Of a stretch of DNA of 64,000 bases, positions 23,872-34,000 are shown one piece after another. The stretch comes from Hyaloraphidium curvatum (taxonomy: Eukaryota > Monoblepharomycota > Hyaloraphidiomycetes > Hyaloraphidiales > Hyaloraphidiaceae), in NCBI GenBank assembly GCA_025558095.1, contig JAIVFI010000032.1:124001-188000 (forward strand), in the 5' to 3' direction. The notes under the pieces are model-generated. The model was not told where the DNA came from. It saw only the letters and a program-made list of their open reading frames with translations, and made no database searches. The position numbers were made by a program, and so were the translations under genes. The first letter of the stretch is position 1, and every line of letters begins with the position of its first letter.

Positions 23872-24652
23872 TCGCTGTTCCGCTGCGGGTTCAAAGTGCA
23901 CAACCATCGCCAGAAGCAGAGGCTCTGGCTGTAGCGATGGAAAGTCAGGGTCTTTTGATGGACCGGCGAAATTCTGGGGCTGCTTTGCATCCCAGCCGCT
24001 CCTCGGTTCATTTCTGGCCGGGATCCCGTTCTCAGCGGCACCCGGAGCGACTGGCAATTCTTTCACTTTCACCGCGAGCATCACTCCCGAGCACCATCGA
24101 TTTTCGGAATGCACGGCACATGACCGTGCATCATGCCCGAGGCTGGTCACGAAGGCAGAGTGGGAGAAGATTGGACGCAGCTCTAGCAGCTGTCGGTGGA
24201 GGCCATCGGGCCATGATGGTTGCGGACGGACGGACGACGGATGGGGGCAAGCTTGGAAGCACGGTGGGGCGGATCGACGGCGGATGTAGGTCCGCATTAG
24301 AAAGATCGATCGGATGGATCGGTGATACCCAACCGACGAACCGACGTGCGGCCTGATCAAAAAGCAACCGACGAACCGACGTGCGGCCTGATCAAAAACA
24401 GATGAAGGGGAGTTTTGTTCGGTCGATCCCCGTGGGGCCAAAAACGGGTAAGGGGCCCGCCCACACTTTTCGCTCCACCACCGGCTCGTCCTGCAATCTC
24501 GGCCATCCGAGGGCGCATCGCGGCACTTCTTGCCCGCGCGGAGCGTTTCGCGGGCGGACTCGGACATTCCGGCGGTTCCTCTGCCGCAGGAAGCTCCGCT
24601 CCGCCCAGCCGCGATGCTGCCCGGCCAACCCGCCTCCCCCCGGCTTCACCGC
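23872..24652. other. Gap with repeats, no gene seen
   Basis: About 780 bp between the EGF-like remnant and the alginate-lyase gene. It is rich in CGGAC/GATCGG-type short motifs at 24215-24330 and contains an exact tandem repeat listed separately. No ORF with coding character was found. The right part should include the lyase promoter. Confidence 0.45.
24330..24399. repeat. 35-bp tandem direct repeat, two copies
   Basis: Two adjacent copies (24330-24364 and 24365-24399) of a 35-bp unit beginning CAACCGACGAACCGACGTGC and ending in CTGATCAAAAA plus one base. They differ only in the last base (G versus C). Each unit itself contains the internal doublet CCGACGAA/CCGACGT. Read directly from the sequence. 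Possible small minisatellite or regulatory repeat upstream of the lyase gene. Confidence 0.9.
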
Positions 24653-26294
24653 ATGCCGCCCCCTGCCGGCCCCTCCCGGCGCATGCGCAGGCCCGACGCC
24701 GCCCTCCCGTTGCTCCTCTCCTCGCTCGCCCTCCTCCTCTGCACCCCGGCGGCCCTCGCCCAAGCCCCGCGGCTCTTCCTCCAGCAGCCCAGCGATCTCG
24801 CGATAAACGCCCGTGCGGCGGCCCGCGGCGTGGAGCCCTTCCCCTCGGTGCTCCGCTGGCTCGCCGCCGACGCCGAAACGGCCTACGCTGCTCCCGTGGT
24901 GTCGGTCGGTGACGGCAAGCACCGCCCTGAGGGGTGGCAACGCGGTGATTACGTCTCCCTCTCTCCGTACTGGTGGCCGGACTGGAGCAAGCCCAACGGG
25001 CTGCCGTACTTCCGCCGCGACGGGCTGATCAACCCCGAGGTGGCCGAGTACACCGACAAGGGCAAGCTTGTGGTGAATGTCCTGGACTACACCGTCTCGC
25101 TGGGATACGCACACTACTTTGCCCGGACGTCGCCCGGCGCGTTCCCGCGCCCGGCCGAGGCGTACGCGCGCAAGGCCGTTGCGCAGCTCAAGGCGTGGTT
25201 CGTCAATCCGCAGACGCGGATGAACCCGAACATGAAGTTTGCTCAGATCCGGCCGGGCCTCCCGGCGAGCGCCACCGACGGAGCCACGGGGATCCTGGAC
25301 CTGTCGCGGGAGATCAGATTCGTGGAGGCCCTGGCTCTGCTGGCCAACAACACGAGGCTGTTTGACCGCGAGCTCGCGACGGGGCTGCGGTCTTGGTTCT
25401 CTGACATGCTCACTTGGCTCGAGACGTCGCGTCCCGGGCGCAAGGCGGCAACCTCGGGCAACAACCTGGGGATATACTACGACGGTACGTGCAGTATTGC
25501 GGCGGCAGCTCCGCGAAGGCGCTGATGATCTTCCCAACCTGTCAGGCCTGATCGGCATCCTCAAGCTATACCTCGGTCGCTCCGACGCCGCGACCTACAT
25601 TCGCAACGCCTGCCAATCCCGGCTGGACGTGCACGTCCGCCCCAGCGGCGAGATGCCCGCCGAGACGTCCCGCTCCGACTCGCTGCACTACACCATCTTC
25701 GCCCTCAAGGGCCTCCTCAAGCTCGCCATGCTTTCGGACCGCGTCACGCCCAACGGCCGCTTCGGCACGGGCGCGTGTTGGACCCACCCGAACTTCAAGC
25801 GCGCCATGGCGTACATCCTCCCCGCCGCGCTGTCCAACGACCCCAAGGCGTGGCCGCACAGAATGTCGGGCAGCCGCCAGTTCAAGCCGGCCGCGGGGTG
25901 GGAGCTGTACTACGCCGGGTGGCTGGCCTGGGGCAACAGGGGCCAGTTCCGGTTCGGGGACGCACAGGGCATGTGGGAGCGCGCCGGGGGCACGGGATTC
26001 TGGGGCCGCGTGTGGCTGCCCGAGCCAGGGACGAGGACGGCGGTGATCGGGCAGCAGGGGGCTGCCGCCGCGCGCAGAGTCGCGGCGGCGGATGGCTTGT
26101 CTGTTGCGGCGGAGCGGGGGGCGGTTTCCGTGGCCCCGGCGAAGTGGCCCACGGGGACGCCCGGCGGGGTCGCGGTGGGCGATTTGGCGACGGACTCGCA
26201 ATCGGACGCCTGCGGCCGGATCGCATGCGTGCCCTTCAAGCTGGAGAACGGGACAGTCATCATGGCGGCGGACATCGACGACTACGGCGAGTAG
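24653..26294 (+). CDS. Secreted alginate-lyase-family polysaccharide lyase
   Basis: Two exons (24653-25484 and 25546-26294) give 526 residues. The N-terminus RRPDAALPLLLSSLALLLCT...ALAQ is a signal peptide, cleaved probably after ALAQ. The mature part has the hallmarks of the alginate lyase fold: GDYVSLSPYWWPDWSKPNG, LPYFRRDGLINPEVAEYTDK, the MNPNMKFAQIRPG segment, and SGNNLGIYYDG just before the intron, near the catalytic loop. The second exon continues SRSDSLHYTIFALKGLLKLA, another helical-barrel signature. Family members cleave mannuronate- or glucuronate-type polysaccharides; the substrate here is inferred only by family. The C-terminal 120 residues (after WLPEPGTRTAV) are less typical. 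ATG codons at 24530 and 24683 are alternative starts; 24653 or 24683 leaves a clean signal peptide. Confidence 0.8.
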
Positions 26295-26700
26295 GCGCTG
26301 GGCGCCTCCTGCCGGCACGGAAGTTGCTTTGGAAACCTGGGCCACTGCAGCCCTGCCACTTGGGAATCCACGCACCACTACCTTCGGAAACCGACACCCA
26401 CCCTCTCTTGGTCGATCTCCTTCTTGATCAGATATCACCCCTGCTTCTCGATGAGATATCACCTACGTCGACCTATATCCCTTTGTCTATGTTGACGCAT
26501 GCGCTCTGATATTGCGCACCACCAGGAAGACTGCAGAGATGAATTATAGATTCTGAATATGTACACATCTCACTATTGGAATCAAATGGAATCTCGAAGA
26601 GGTCGATGGGAGAGCAAGGACATCCTGCGGTTGTGATGAAGCGCGTCGGGAGAGCCCGAGGTCATTTTCCTGCTTCCCGTTCTGAACCCCGCTGGCCGCG
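26295..26700. other. Intergenic, relatively AT-rich
   Basis: About 400 bp between the lyase stop and the BTB gene start on the same strand. The middle (26410-26580) is clearly more AT-rich than surrounding DNA and includes TATATCCC and GAATTATAG stretches that could serve as terminator or promoter elements. An imperfect direct repeat is listed separately. Confidence 0.5.
26422..26463. repeat. Imperfect 18-bp direct repeat, GATATCACC boxes
   Basis: TCTTGATCAGATATCACC at 26422-26439 and TCTCGATGAGATATCACC at 26446-26463 match at 16 of 18 positions with a 24-bp spacing. It lies in the intergenic region upstream of the BTB gene. It could be a paired regulatory site; function is unknown. Confidence 0.7.
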
Positions 26701-27973
26701 ATGGCGAACCTTTACGGCGTCGCAGCGGTCGGCGACGATGCCGGCAACGGCGCGGCGTCGTTTGCTGCGGGCGGCGGCGTCAGCTTCTTCGGCCACCCGG
26801 CGCCGGCAAAGGGCGGCTCGCCGTCGCCGTCGCCGAGCGCGACGCTCGGCGCGCCGTCGCCCGCCCTGCGCGACGCGGCGGCGTTCGACCAGGCGATCCT
26901 CAACCACCTGTACTCGGCGTTCCTGAGCGGCAGCTACTCGGACTTGCTGCTGCGTTTCCACGGCGCGGCCGCCGGCGCGGAGATGGTCGCCGAGTTCCAG
27001 GTGCACAGGATGATCGTGTGCCGCAGCCCGCTCGTGCAGCAGCTGCTGCAGCAGGGCGGCATGGGCGGGTGCGTGGCCTGCCGCCGCCCGCTGGACGCCC
27101 CTGACGCGCCCCCAGGTTTTACGATCTGACCGTGCCCATCACCGACCCAAACATCACGCAGGAGGGCCTGACAGTGTGTCTGGGCTCGCTGTACTCGTCG
27201 CACTCGCGCGACGCGTTCGCGAACTCGCTCTTTTCGGAGGACCCGGCCACGCAGTCGAAGTACCTCCGGAGCGTGCTGGGCTCGGCCCTGCTGCTCAAGC
27301 TGCCCGAAATGGCGCAGCTTGCGGTGGACCTGATCAAGGGCGACATCAACCGCGGCTCCTTGATGGACTACATCACCTTCATCTCCCACCCCGATTTCAG
27401 CGAGCTCTACCAGCCCTACGCCAAGGACATCCGCGACAGCGTCTACACCTACCTCTGCAAGATCGCCGTCCGCGAGATTGCCAGCCAGGGGCTCGAGGGG
27501 AGCGCCAACATCTGGGGCAACAAGAACTCGGACGCCTACAAGGAGCTCGTCCGGCTCTTTGCCGAGCTGCCGTTCGAGTGGCTCAAGACCGTGGTCGAGA
27601 GCAAGATGTTCGAGGTCCCGACGGACAAGGAGCGGTGCGTTTCTGCCGTGCTTGCTTGCCTCTCGTGGTCTCATTTCGGTCCAGGCATGAGTTTGCGCGG
27701 CAGATCATCGCTCTCCGGTCACAGACCCACTCTCCCAACCGGCCACAGATCCTCGCTGGCGAGGAGAACGTGCTGCTGGCTTTCGGTGGCCGCGACGGCA
27801 ACAAGTCCGGCGTCACCATCGTGCGCAAGGCGCGGCCGCAGCCCTCGCAGCACCAGCAGCAGGGCGTCTACGGCGGAGGCCGGCCGAACGGGGGCATGGC
27901 CAACGGCAACGGCATGATGATGAACGGTTCCGGGCACCACGAAGGGCGCCGGATCTGGAAGATCGGGGATTGA
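26701..27973 (+). CDS. BTB/POZ-domain protein
   Basis: Three exons (26701-27068, 27116-27634, 27685-27973) give 391 residues. After a 60-residue low-complexity N-terminus, residues about 65-125 read LYSAFLSGSYSDLLLRFHG, then AEFQVHRMIVCRSPLVQQLL, a BTB core in which the pattern SDL...FxVHRxIL/VxCRS is conserved. Splicing joins GGMGG to FYDLTVPITDPNITQEG, the next BTB strand and helix. Residues 150-300 are helical and resemble the BACK-like part of fungal BTB proteins (LLKLPEMAQLAVDLIKGDI). The last segment is Gly/Met/Asn-rich. BTB proteins commonly act as cullin-3 adaptors or dimeric scaffolds; the role here is unknown. Introns are 47 and 50 bp. Confidence 0.75.
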
Positions 27974-28105
27974 GCCGGGAGCGGCTCCGGACTACTTCCT
28001 AATGCAGATGATCTGTTGCCACGTGACCGCTCATTCTGTATAGCAATACCAGCTTCCAAGACCAGGATTCTGTACCAAACAGCACGCAAAAAGAGCAGGC
28101 GCGAT

Positions 28106-29568
28106 CTATCGCAAGTTGATGGTCTCCTGCGATCCCAGGACGGTATCCAGCTCGTCCAGGATCCGGAAGAACTCCTTGGCGGAGGCGTCCACGCTGTTCC
28201 TGTTTGCGAAGGAACCCCCGACCCGCTCCCTCTCGCCCTGCTGCCTCTCCATGCGCACCTTCTCGGCGGTGCGCTCCCTCTGGATCGAGGGACCGAAAGT
28301 CGTGCCCGCGACCAGCGCGGAATAGTTCGTCGGGAAGATGGCCGTGCTGCCCTTCGGCCTCTTGGTCGGCGACGACTCGACCGTCGTGAAGGTGGAGATC
28401 AGGGCCTTGACCCTGGATTGCTCAACCTGCGGCTGCGACGCCAGGTCCTCGCCGCTCTGGATGCGGTTGAGCGCCCGCTCGAGATCGCCCGCGAACGAGT
28501 CTGCCTGCGCCTTTTCCTCGTCCCCGAAGAGCGTCGTCGACGACAGGAAGTTGGTCACGTCCTCCTGGGCGATGTCGCCGCTCTGGATGCTGAGCGACTC
28601 GACGATCTTCTGCTGCTCGATCTTGAACGAGAAGCACCGGCTGGCCATGCGGCTGACAACCCTGCTCTCGGGGGGCGTGCGCAGCGCGTCCTCCAGCATG
28701 AGCGAGAAGCGGTTGACCACGTCGGCGGTCTCCACGGGGCTCTCCGTCTCCTTGCCAGGCTCGGGCAGGGGCGGCAGCACCACGACGGAAGGCGCCGACC
28801 GCGAAACCTTGCGCGAAAACACGCCCGACTCGGGCGGCGCCTCGATGCCCAGGCCACCCGAAACCCCTTCGCCCAGCACCTCCTTCTCCATATCCTTGGC
28901 TCGCTTCAGGGCCAGGAGGCTTCCCCGCTCCCTGCGCTGGATGAGCGGGGCAGGCGCGGGCTCCTTGTGCAGGTGATCAATGTTGCGGCTCGCCACCGTC
29001 GTGGTCTGAGTGATCATGCGCCTCAGGTCCGCATTCTCCGCCTCCAGCCGCTTGCAATGGGCCTGGAGGTCGGCCAGCCGTGCCGTGAGGTCCGCGATAT
29101 GGGCACTCTGCGTCGACGCGCTTTCGGGTCGCCGTCAGTTTTGGACGCGCCCAAGCATGCGCCACGCACGTCTTCTGGAGGTCAATGACGTCCGTCATGA
29201 TCCTCTTCTTGGCGTCCCGGAGCTTCTTGACGGTCGTAAGGAGCTGATTTGCCTCGGAGACGGCGGCATCTGTCCGGGGACGCTCTGTGTTATGACCTGT
29301 CAAAACAGGACACCCCCGACGACGCACCCCGCTCCCCAATCATCCTGCCCAGCTCCATTGGAATGGGCTTCGCGGATCCGCCCAGCGAGAACAGACCCTT
29401 GCCCGGGGCGGCGGCGAAGCAGCTGGCGGGGACCTCGTCCAAGTCCGCGTTGTTTGCGTCCGGGGACGCCGGCGCGTCGGGCTTCAGCGACGGGCCCGTG
29501 CGCCGGGGCGGGCCGTAGAACGGCCTAGGGACGGGGCCCTGCCCGCTGCTCTTGATTTCAATCTCCAT
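28106..29568 (-). CDS. Coiled-coil protein, unrecognised
   Basis: Three exons (29568-29328, 29269-29170, 29105-28106) give 446 residues. Exon 1 is disordered and Pro-rich, ending FSLGGSAKPIPMELGRMIGER. The short second exon and the start of the third form a continuous heptad-like helix, DAAVSEANQLLTTVKKLRD and LTARLADLQAHCKRLEAE, ending NADLRRMITQTTT. The rest has SxxTFG/phosphosite-like stretches and a short helical C-terminus (DASAKEFFRILDELDTVLG). The second intron (29106-29169) uses an AGAG acceptor whose second AG keeps the frame. No known family recognised; a cytoskeletal or scaffold role is a guess from the coiled coil. Confidence 0.65.
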
Positions 29569-29752
29569 GGTGCGGCTCGGTGCGGGCGCGCTGTTGATTC
29601 CCGGGGTCAGTGTGGGTCACAAACAGGACCTGATCACGAATCAGCCACGCACGGTCCCGCGCGGCGATCCGAAGCGCCCGCAATCTTGCCACCCGGCGAC
29701 ACCCAATCGCGGGCACTGAACGCAGGTTTTCGGCCCATTCCGCTGCGCAATA

Positions 29753-30951
29753 ATGCCGGCCAGACCTCTGCGCGTCTCTGGCATGGATGCGGTGCTCTTC
29801 ACTCCGCCGAAGTACGAAGCGGAGGACTCGCCGGACGATTCCAGGCCGAAGATCTTTGACGAGACGACGGGCCGCGCGTGGAAGCCGGAAGTCGACCTGT
29901 CGTCGTCTTCGACCAACATCCTCATCGTCAACGAGTTCTTGAGGCAGAGGGCGGACGCGGGCGATGGCAAACCAGGGCCGAGCGCATCCGGGCGGCCCGA
30001 AGTCTCCCAACCCCCCGCTCCCCCAAGGCAAGCGTTTGCGACTCCATGCCGCCCCAGCTTGCTTTTCTCACGATGCTCCTTAGGCCCAAGTTCCCCCTGA
30101 TCCTCTACGTCACGAGGTCGGAAGAGATTGCGGATGCCTTCGGCGGCGTGTACGCCCGGCCCACAGACGAAGCTCTCGTCAACAGGGGCTTGCTCCATCT
30201 CGTAAACGCGCAGAGCTACTATCAATTCTCGCCCGAAGCGCGCCGCGCTTCCCACCTCCTGTACACGAACTTCATTGTGGTTGCGTTGGCTCAGGAGGAC
30301 CTCGCCGTTCGGGACGCTGAGGAAGACCGCAGGTTCCGGGCCGCACCCCCGGCTCGCAGGGGCCAGCTCCGTTCCGCGCTCAACATCGTCCTCGACTCCA
30401 TCCTCGAACACTTTGGGGAGGACATCGACGAGGAGAGGATCATTCTTTGTGCAGGCCCGACCGGGCGCAGCAACTGGCAGACCATCTGGATGGCTGGTAT
30501 TCAGCAGCCGCATCGATTCGCATGCGTTGTTCCCGTCACCGGCTGCCCGTCGCTCGGCGGGTCGGTGGACGAGGATGACGAAGATTCGAGAGGGTACACG
30601 TACTGGTCGCGAACTGTGCAGCTGACTGCTCCTGAACTCGAGCACGTTTCGGTTGTGTCGCTCATAGTCGAACCGGATGCCGCCTCCTATGGTGGTAGCT
30701 CGGAGTTTCCGGAGGTCATGGGGCTTGCCACGTTCTCCATCTCTGCTCTGGCCCTGCGACACACCATTGCGGTGGAAATGATGTCCAGCCTGCGTGCCTC
30801 GGGCAACAAGAAGACGATTGAGAGCAAGGTGACTCTCCCCCGGAACGTCAAGGAGAAGTACAACGAAGTTGGCAACCCGTACGCCTCGGTCGATTTGGTC
30901 AAGCACCTGATCGGCCAGAGGCGAGCAAAGAAGACGGTTGTGAAGCTGTGA
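29753..30951 (+). CDS. Unrecognised 380-residue soluble protein
   Basis: Two exons are proposed, 29753-30001 and 30058-30951. The first encodes VLFTPPKYEAEDSPDDSRPK, then IFDETTGRAWKPEVDLSSSS and TNILIVNEFLRQRAD. The second encodes a well-ordered-looking domain: KFPLILYVTRSEEIADAFGG, NIVLDSILEHFGEDIDEERI, IILCAGPTGRSNWQTIWMAG, FACVVPVTGCPSLGG and EHVSVVSLIVEPDAASYGG. It alternates hydrophobic strands and helices without membrane segments or signal peptide. The splice donor at 30002 (GTCTCC) is weak, so the join is uncertain, but frame change is certain because the first frame stops at 30100. A nearer in-frame ATG (29783) is an alternative start. No family recognised. Confidence 0.6.
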
Positions 30952-31031
30952 ACCTCCCGGTAATCATTGACAGTGGAAATGTAGTTCCTTTTCAGCCGAA
31001 GTACATCTTGGTATCGAGGGAATATCTCCGA

Positions 31032-34000
31032 TCAATCATCCGCATCGCTTTCGTCCTCGGCGGCCATCCGCATCAAGACGCGTTTGGAGTAGTCGGCCGC
31101 CGACCGTGCCGTCGCAGCATCGAGTTGCGTGAAGTAGGACTGTTCGGGTCGTTCAGACTCCCGAAGCCGGCAAAACACAAGCAAACCGCACTCACGTTCG
31201 GGATATCCGACTTCCGCTTGAGGTTGAAGGCGTACATCAAGGCTCGCTCCGCGGCCAGCTTCGCCGGAATGTTGCGATCCCGGACGCACGCAAACATCGG
31301 GCCGACCAGGCTGGGGATATAGGGCTCGAGCATGCCGTGGTGCTCCTTCGCTGCGGTCTTGATCGCAACAAGGGCCTCGCGTTTGACGTCGCTAGCCTTG
31401 CCGTCCGTGACCAAGATGCTCCCCATCCGCGGTGCAAGGGTGTCTACCGCGAGCTGTTCCACATCGGGAGCAGCAAGAATCGCCCGGGCCGCCTTGATGG
31501 CAGCTTCTGCAACCACGGCCTGGGCACAGACAAACGTCAGTCCCGCGAGAAGCAACATCATCCGTGGAGTAGCTAACCTTGTCATCGCCGCACAACTCGT
31601 CGACCTTGGCGATAAGCTCCTCGCGCATTCCGGCGTCGGCAAAGAAGCTCGGCGACTCGCGCATGATGTGGAGCACCATGAGTCCCATCGCATGCCCCTG
31701 CGTCCAATTCGCCGGCGGCGAAAAGACGAACGATGAAACGAGGGCCTTGGCATCCTCCATCGGAAGCTTTGAAACATACGCCCCCAGGCACTTGGCGGCC
31801 TGCACTCGAATCTCCGCGTCCGCGTCCACGCCAGATGAAGTTGCGTCTTCGATCGCCTTCTCGATCGCGCGCTTGCTGGCATCGCTCAGCTCCCTACCGG
31901 GCCCGAGCGAGCGAATGAGCCCGACAAGGGCGGCCAGCGTCGCTTCGCGGACACCGCGCTCTTCATTCGGCCTCGCGCTGGCCACGATCTCAGCGACGAG
32001 AGGATCTAGTTTGCTCTGCAGGCCGACAAAGACGAGCAGGGCCTTGGAGGCGCCATCTCGAACGACGGGCGAAGGGTCCGTGAGGCTCTTTGTCAAGGTC
32101 CGCTGGAGCTGCGGCAGGAACGGCCGCAGCTGGCCAGGAACTTTGTCCAGCAAAAGAGTAATAGTCTGAAGCATGGCACCTTTCACGTTTGGCATGACGC
32201 GCTCGCCCATGATTCGGATCAGAGGACCGGTGATCTGCGTGACAAAGGCCTTGAGACCCTCGGGCGTGGTCCGCACGATGATGTCTCCGATGCCGAGCGC
32301 CGACTGCTCGCGGATGTCGGGCGACGAGTACATGAGCCCTTGGAGGAAGATGGCAAGGAGCGGTGCTATGCCCTTCGGCAGCGAAAACCCGGCAACGGCG
32401 GCGTCGTCGCCGTGGTAAGGAATGGAAGCGATCGCACGCCGCGTCTGGTAAACATAGCGGTCCAGGTCGTCCTTCTTGACGCTCTTGGTGAGGGCGTCCA
32501 GCGCCCGCCAAGACGATTCCACCATGGTCGGGTCCTCGTCGTTCAGCAGAGGGACAAGGGTGGAAATCCAGTCGTTGATGTAGATCGACATGTCGGCGGA
32601 GGATTCCGAGAACAGCGCCGAGACGACGAAGGCCGCTGCCGAGCGTTCCTTGTGCTTCGGGTCGGAGATGCGCTCCGAAAGGAGCGAAACCAAGCCGTGG
32701 ACCCCGTCGTCTTCCACGGAGCGGAGCAGGACTCTGATGGCGTCCTCGATGTCCGGTACGGCGTCGTCCTTCTGCCCCAAGGCCTCCATGAGCGCGGGAA
32801 GGATTGTCCCGATCCTCCTGTTTATGGCGCTTCCCGAAACCGAAAGCACGCTCGCCAGGGCACGGGCATTGAACGCGGTTATGGGTTTCTGCAAGAGCGT
32901 GGGCAGCAGCGTCGGGAGAACGACGTTGGCCTTGACGGCCATGATACCCTTGAGCGCCTCCAAGGCGCTCCCCGATGGATCGCCCAACTTGAGCTGGGCA
33001 ATGAGCGTGGGAAGAATCTCGTCGACGGCCTTGCCTCCCATGTGCTCCTGCAGCATGTCGAACGCCTTGGCGGCCTGCGTCCGGATCTCAGGAACGGAGT
33101 CCGCGAGCGCCTTCTGGGTGAGGGGAACCAGCTGGACCGCGTACTCCTCAATGACGGCCTTGCCGGCGTGCGCCATGATTTCGGTCATCCCTATGCAGAC
33201 ACCCTGCCTGACGTTGGGGTCGTCGCTCTCCAAGCCACGCTGGAAGACCGGCATGATGTCCTGCAGCACGTTCTCGCCCAGCTTGCGAACTAGGTCCGCC
33301 AACGTGCGCCCGGCGACGGATCGCTTGTCGTAGCTTTCGCTGCCCAAGGAGCTGATGAGGATCTCCATCATCACCGGAAGGATCTCCTTGATGGCCCTCG
33401 GCGTGTTGGAAACGATGCTCTTCCAAACATGCTGCAGAGGGGTCAGATTGCGACGACACAAGTCCAACTCGGGGAACCCACCAAGCTGGTCGACCGCACG
33501 ACCAGGTTGACGTCGTTCCTGACGATGTACACCCGCGCGAGCACGTTCTGGTAGCGCTCCATGCCCAGAGTGTCCACCAGCGCACGACGGCCAATCTCGG
33601 TGCCCAGCATTTCCTCGTCGGCATCCGTGGCCGCCTTGCCCGAGACTCCGGTCACGCGGTACAGCAGATCGCCGAGCAAGGTGATGGAGCTCTGCCGGAT
33701 CCGCCAGTTGTCGTCGAAAATGCCGCGTTCCAGCTCGGGCAGCAGGAGGTCGATTGCTGAGCTCGAGTAGTTGCGCACCACCATCTGGCCAGCCTTGAGA
33801 CTGACATCTCGGACGGATTCCGACTCGTCGGCCAGGCCCTTGAGGAGCGCCGGCACCACGGTGGGCAGATAGGGCACGTAACGCTCCTTGAAGGTCGCAG
33901 GGAGGTAGATGAAGAGGGTGAGGAAGCCCTCCCGCACGTAAACGCGCGAACTGTTGGTGTTGGCGACGAACTCGGGCAGCAAGCCGTCGAAGCGGTCAAT

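Noticed and set aside
22807-24567. Minus-strand 586-residue open frame
   Set aside because: Covers the antisense of the ANCHR-like gene and the repeat gap. Only the short EGF-like segment inside it looks like protein, so only that was kept.
31577-33467. Reading the last part of GCN1 as a separate gene
   Set aside because: The frames are joined by short consensus introns (31520-31577 and 33432-33481) and continue the HEAT-repeat pattern, so it is one gene.
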